A stretch of 40,831 bases of DNA from Nephromyces sp. MM_2019 (taxonomy: Eukaryota > Apicomplexa > Aconoidasida > Nephromycida): NCBI GenBank assembly GCA_015657535.1, contig JADHZB010001618.1:1-40831 (forward strand), written 5' to 3'. Position numbers and translations under genes: made by a program. Under the pieces are notes generated by a model. It saw only the letters and a program-made list of their open reading frames with translations, had not been told where the DNA came from and made no database searches. Positions within the stretch are counted from its first letter, which is position 1; every line of letters starts with the position of its first letter. This document shows, in pieces, positions 35,368-40,831 of the stretch.

Positions 35368-35862
35368 TTTGATTTATCAAGGTACTGCGGTTATTTCCTA
35401 TATGCTCATAACGCATTCCGGAAATTTTTGTATTCATGGTTAAAAATATGAGGGCATATGTTGTAGGTAAATTGGTCAATCAATTGAAGGGATAGATGTG
35501 TTCTATAGTGTAAAAAATATGCTTTTCCGAATAGGTTACACCTCAATTATATTTTCTCATGTTACTTCTTGCGATGTAGAAGTCGCTTTAGGAGACTTCC
35601 GTATCGTAATGCTGCATTGCTTGTTAAAGCGTTGGTATCGATATGCGTTGCTTGATAGCTTAGGTTGTAAGATTTCATCTACCTGCTCCGATGTCTCAAC
35701 AAATCTGCCTTGATTCTTTAGTCTGTGCGCTTCCCCAACATAGACTCATACCGTGTAGTGAGATATTTGTAAACATCGGGTGTACACTTTTGTGTATGAA
35801 TTCCCATTATAAAGTAGTTCTTGAACACGGGTTCCTAACTTTTTATCCCGTCACGAAGTTCG

Positions 35863-35920
35863 CATAATGGTCATTATAGCTGTTAATATAACATAATGGT
35901 CAGTGTAGCTGTTAACATAG
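35863..35920. repeat. Tandem duplication of a 29-bp unit
   Basis: Two adjacent 29-base units both begin CATAATGGTCA and share TAGCTGTTAA. They differ at a few positions. It looks like a young local duplication. Confidence 0.75.
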
Positions 35921-38911
35921 CGGAATAAAACAAGGGGTTGGGGTTACTAATGCGCTTAAGTAATTTGAAACGGTTTGAGATAATTATGGAGTAGCAGCAG
36001 TATAGTTCATCCGTTATGGAAGGAGCAAAACTTAAATTAAAGTTTAATATACGTGGTGCTATCATCGATTATATATCTAACAAATTGCAGCTAATGATGA
36101 AAATCAAAGGAGCGAAACGTGGGACTATCGCATTAAGCTTTACAGAACTGCACTATGCATATCAGCGTAGTACTCCAGCTCGAAAAGGCTTGCAATGCCG
36201 TGTATGCAAAAAGGTCATCCATCTTTGAATTGCTTTTTCTGGTTCTTACCGCTGGGTCACAGCTCGACGTGGTGCTGAAAGTGGCCGTAGGTGAAGTATT
36301 TAATGTTTTGTGGAGCTGCTTATTGCCTTGAAACTATAGTGTGCTGAGCATTCCGGATCCGCCACTTTTGTCTTCAACATATAGTTCGTATTGATGAAGA
36401 ACATGGGCACTCTCATTGTGTCGAGCGACCAGCTTTGACAAGGCAGCTCCTATAAAACAGTTTCAGTATTATAATCGGTAAGTAATATTGTTCTTAGAAG
36501 TGAGCTGCGAGTACAGTGCTTGAGTTAATAATGTGAGAGTTTACCAGTATGTGGGAATAGAAAAATCATGGAAGTAAATAACGATGGAGCCTCTTGTCTG
36601 CTCTTTCATACATAACCGATGATCCCTTCACAAACAGCGATATATCTGACTACTTGTATGCCGAAATCACTTTACACAAGCGAATAGAAGTGTCCTAATA
36701 TAGCAGAAGCAGCATTAGCACTGCCCATGAAGCAGAATTTCAGTAACCTTTTTGGATAGCTTTAAAGCTTCCCTTCTAGTTACGAATTCAATGCGTAACA
36801 GTTAACTTAGCCATGAATAAGCAGCAAATATCGAGCAGTGGTACTCTATACTGATTACAATGGTGGAATGAAGATCCGCAACACCACGCATATACCTACG
36901 GAAGAATATAGCTTAGTGACCTTCAAGAATCCGCACCTATTTCCTATGGTACCCTTCCCGAGGAAGAATGTAAATAGCGGGCGTGGTAAAAACCGTACCA
37001 TTCGCTAGTTAGTAACCACCTGTCTGTGGACGCCATTTATCCATGCGGAGTCAAAAAAACTCATGTATCTGCGTGTTGGATAGATAGCTATTAAATGAGA
37101 GTATTACGTTATTTTTCGGTTTTGGGAGGGCCGGTTTTCGCCTTGCACAAGCTTGTTATGCCACAGTGTCAGCGAACATCCGGGATATACAATCTACCCG
37201 GTTAAGCAATTGCAAGGCTGCTCCAATTGCTCCCTTGCAAATGTAACCATTTCTATCGTAAAGATGCTACATAAATAAAATACTGAGCATATGTTGCCAA
37301 GGCTAATCACAAGCCTTAAAATCACGAAAAGTAAAATAAGCTACTTCGACGAATTGAGCGGCGTCGTGACGCAAGAGCGCATCATTACGGCATTCACGGA
37401 AGTAACTCAAGCGCTATTATGGGGAGATTTTGGGCCATCGTTAATAGCCTGGAAACTGTCGAATGTGCACGTTTTTTATTATTCGCTAAAATCATGTATA
37501 AATTACCACAAATCAAAGCAACTGTATCGTAATTGCATTAACGATGCAAGACTTCCATTGTTAACAGGAAAGGAAGGTTTGCTTAATGATGCTCAATTCT
37601 ATTTGTTGGAAGCTGAAACTGCAACTCCATGTAAACTGCAATAATCTATTGTAGCATCATCTGCTATCTACAGTAAAAGATTAGCGTAAACTGGTTAGGT
37701 GCACTTATCAAAAGTTGAATTTGAGGGCCGATATACAGCAAACAACGAAAGGTTTTAAAGTTAAGCCTGAACGGTAATGTGTGAACGCTTCACTTCCTAT
37801 GCCTCACGCATACCAGCTGCCCGTTATTTGCCGAGTACAATACTTTTCTGCCGTTAACATCTAAAGTGCCCCACAAAAAATTCAATTTGCATCCTCACCT
37901 TAAGGCCTCGGTGTTGCCGCCTGGAGAAAGCAGCCCAGAACCAACAGATGCTTGGATGGATCACCTGTTAAGTATTCACTACAGAATATAGCGGTAAATT
38001 GACTTACTCGTATAGCTATAGACCTTACTCATGTATAGGAAAACTAACACCAAACAAAATTGGATAAGTTATCGTAATTGGCCTCAAATGCCAAATAGCG
38101 GCTCGCTTCTTTACCAGTAATGTTTCCTGCGTAAAGACAACATATTTCCGTTACTTCGTTAGTCCTCAAGAGGAAAATAATACTACGCACTACAATGAAA
38201 TTTTTAGGTAAATTTTGAAGGTTTATACTAGCTATTTTAATACCTTGATAAAGCTTTGGTGCCCCTTCAGTGATACAATAGAAAGCCTGTGAATATTCCA
38301 TATTTTTCCTATCTGCTTTCCCATTCCTCCGTGAAGTGCACTAAATTTATGTGCGCGAAGTCACTATCACGACTTTGCTTAAAGCTGCTACGCAAGTTCG
38401 ATGTTGCTTGATGCTCCCACCAGGAACCTCCCCCTATTTACTTCGTAGCTTCAAAGCGCTTGTACTTATTTCCATATTCATAAATGCACTGATATGCTAG
38501 TAGAATTATCCTTATAGCTAGGGAAGTAAATTTGTTGACTTTACTTACACAATAGTGGCTTTAGAATATCTTGAAGATTAGCACTTAATTCACTCTTATG
38601 CACGAGATGTAGGCTTAGATATTTATACTACTAGCACATTTTTCTATAAACAAGTGTGTAAGAGCGCTAACACCTGATTTTTTGCAGAAATAGTGCATGT
38701 AGTACATGAATTAAGGATTAGGGTAAAGCGTGGGGTATAACAACTGTGGGAGTTATTTGCACCCTCAAATATGATGGAAAACGAGAAAATAGGAGTAATT
38801 ATACGTAGCCAGACAACGTGAACTACTATTATAAGTTAAGACTTAACTGTAAAGTGCGAACACTACGGCCATGAAGCTTATAATGTTACCAACAGAGGTA
38901 TTTTATTCTAT

Positions 38912-38942
38912 CTTGATACCCATTGGTTATAGGGTTATCAAG
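38912..38942. repeat. Imperfect hairpin with about 10-bp arms
   Basis: CTTGATACCC and GGGTTATCAAG pair with one bulged base around a 10-base loop. It lies in unassigned sequence and has no evident role. Confidence 0.45.
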
Positions 38943-40831
38943 AAGCCTCATTCGTATGATTGATGGGGTCAGCATAAGTTAAAGCTTATTAATATATCAA
39001 CCTTCGTAGCTACGAGGCATATACTAGTACATGTGAAGGGCAAAAGCTTTTCATAAGACGAATCACGTAGTTTTTTTTTCAATGTTATGCCTCGGGGGAT
39101 GCAGCTTGTGGACTTTGCTCTAGAAGAAACAATTGGTTGTTATTGTGTGCCGGCGCTTTTTTTCATGTTTAAATACAGGGAAGCTTTAGTGTGGTCATAT
39201 TGGCATGTTGTAACGCAACAGTGTAAGTAATACCCTGCAAGAAGTCTGGGCTAGCTTCTGCAGTTCATTCTGAAGTCTGGTACCTAAGCTTGTGATTCCT
39301 TCCTTACACTTGCTGCAACGCAATTACGAGTCGAAAAGTGGCTGTGCTTCGCTAGATGGAAAGGAGGGGATAGCCTAAGTGTAGTTTTCAAAGGGCACGA
39401 GCACAAGGAGAAATGGATTTAGTTATTCAACAATCCCAGCTACAAATCATATCAGTTACAGGATAGTGGTGCAAAGCATAGTGTTTTTGTGAGCTTAATG
39501 GGTAATGCACTTATAGTGTAGTGATATACACGCAATTTTAGAAAGATTTTGAAAAGAGGCTCTCCCAGTGCTGCTTTGGGTCCCCCTTTGCTTAGGGCCA
39601 ACAGATGCAAGGCTTAGCTTGAAAAAACATGAGACAAGAAATGCATGCGCACGGAAAATTTTTACATGTGAAGTAACATTTTTACAGTATAAGAGCAAGA
39701 AAAAGAGTATGAAGCATGTCAGGAGTTACCACTCTCCCACGACTTTATCATATAATGTTTCCGTGCTACATAAGCAAAGTAAGGATGTCCCATACAAATA
39801 GATTGGAGTGCGAGGTGTTACTGTAGGGTAGGATTTAGGTGAAGTCATAACTTCATTGAGTTGTGGTATTGTGGGTATTTCTATTATTGGAACATGTCAA
39901 GCGCATATTAGAGTGCAGAGCAGGTGTAAATTTGCCTAATCTACCGTGGTAGCTGTATCTGCCCAGCGCCTGACTCACTGAAAAAGCTTGTGAAGGCGAA
40001 ATTACGGTCCATTCAGCTCAGTTGTACATCACCCCTGGTAAAGTTAATAAGGCCAGCAGGCATTGCATTAAGGCGTTTCTTCGCGGTACAGCCTGTTACA
40101 ACCATTAGTACAGATTTTGATGCTGTTATTCCAATTGATTTGGTGGAGCTATATTCCAAGCCTACTCCACTACACTCGCGAAACCACGACATAATCTATA
40201 TTCTGTGAACATTGCTCTATGCTCGGGGATACAGTACCTTACATTACTAAAGCAGCACAGGTGACTACAAGCTAGGAAAGACACAGGATTAGAAAGATGG
40301 CAATATTTGAGTGTCATATCGCAATATTTTGGCAATGTTTTAGCCACACTTGAGAATCTAAAAGCTGCATGTTAAGCGCTTCACGGGCATAGGGCGTACA
40401 TTTAGTAGCAAGTAGCAATACTGTGCTACTTATGGGTGCAAGGCTACCCAAATTGCACAGCGAAGCGCATTTTAACTTCCGTAGCTGTGCATTGACACTG
40501 ATGAAATTCCGGCAAGACAGGCACAAAAATGAAGGAATTTTATATCCAGGTTTAGCGTCCACAATTAAGTAAGGCGTATTAAATTTTCGAGCCTGGTATC
40601 CTTCGCATACTAGCATACGCAACCTTTTATATAACAATAAAGTTTTTGGGCGCGGTTAGAGCCCCGGATGATTTTATATGAATAAAAAATGTCAGCGAAA
40701 AAGTCAAAATACTACTTAATATCTTTACCCTTGGAGATATATTAAGGGGATAGCAAGCACAAAACAAAAAATATAAAACTGCATTCTTATGCTATAATTG
40801 CATCATAAAGCAGTCAACCCGGAAATAAAAG

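Larger units (their letters stand above)
33510..40831. other. Right-hand region without a recognised gene
   Basis: The plus strand stays T-rich to about 35.4 kb, so the protease transcript may have a long 3' UTR or a further plus-strand unit may lie there. Beyond that, base composition is balanced. Open frames of note are 34644-34898 (minus, just after a possible acceptor TATTAGCAG, with all three frames open for about 35 codons or more), 37291-37644 (plus, 117 codons, MLPRLITSLKITKSK start), 39568-39801 (plus) and 40314-40637 (minus, 107 codons). None shows a motif or splice pattern that I can defend as a gene. The only other structures seen are the short repeats and hairpins listed separately. 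Confidence 0.45.

Noticed and set aside
37291..37644. 117-codon plus-strand ORF
   Set aside because: It has no recognisable motif, no splice context and ordinary composition, and a frame of this length is not rare enough in 41 kb to call a gene.
40314..40637. 107-codon minus-strand ORF near the right edge
   Set aside because: It has no family resemblance and no flanking splice or start context. It may be chance.

Overview
The window is eukaryotic nuclear DNA. Genes are few, split into many exons by GT-AG introns (about 190 to 1,800 bases) and separated by kilobases in which I see no coding sequence. Coding exons are richer in GC than the AT-rich introns. The strongest clue to the organism is a methionyl-tRNA formyltransferase that starts with a hydrophobic signal-peptide-like segment followed by a Ser/Thr/Arg/Lys-rich stretch. 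That two-part leader sends nuclear-encoded proteins to a secondary plastid such as the apicoplast. With the gene set and intron style, an apicoplast-bearing apicomplexan or close relative is the best guess. The species cannot be named from this sequence.

Layout. At 1-428 there are two diverged copies of a unit of about 150 bases, 280 bases apart. At 1429-6732 (minus) lies a five-exon methionyl-tRNA formyltransferase. From 6733 to 10408 I see no convincing gene. At 10409-15495 (minus) lies a seven-exon TMBIM/Bax-inhibitor-1 family membrane protein, reconstructed with every splice phase matching (317 residues). From 15496 to 24764 no gene family is recognised, but at 17888-18193 (minus) there is a possible C-terminal pair of exons and at 17085-17639 (minus) a 184-codon ORF. 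At 24765-33509 (plus) lies a multi-exon ubiquitin-specific protease (peptidase C19) with a long low-complexity N-terminal half and complete catalytic boxes near its end. From 33510 to the end I see no recognisable gene, only short repeats and hairpins.

The three recognised genes belong to unrelated processes: organelle translation initiation, membrane Ca2+/stress control and deubiquitination. There is no sign of an operon or cluster. The plus strand is A-rich around the minus-strand TMBIM gene (about 9.0-17.2 kb) and T-rich around the plus-strand protease (about 20.9-35.4 kb). Transcribed sense strands are therefore T-rich, which hints at transcription unit limits wider than the coding exons.

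I found no CRISPR array, transposase, integrase, rRNA or tRNA. I saw no strong evidence for a new biological system. The points most worth checking are the leader of the formyltransferase, the possible gene at 17.9-18.2 kb, the strand-composition domains and the repeat at the left edge. All exon joins were made by eye.
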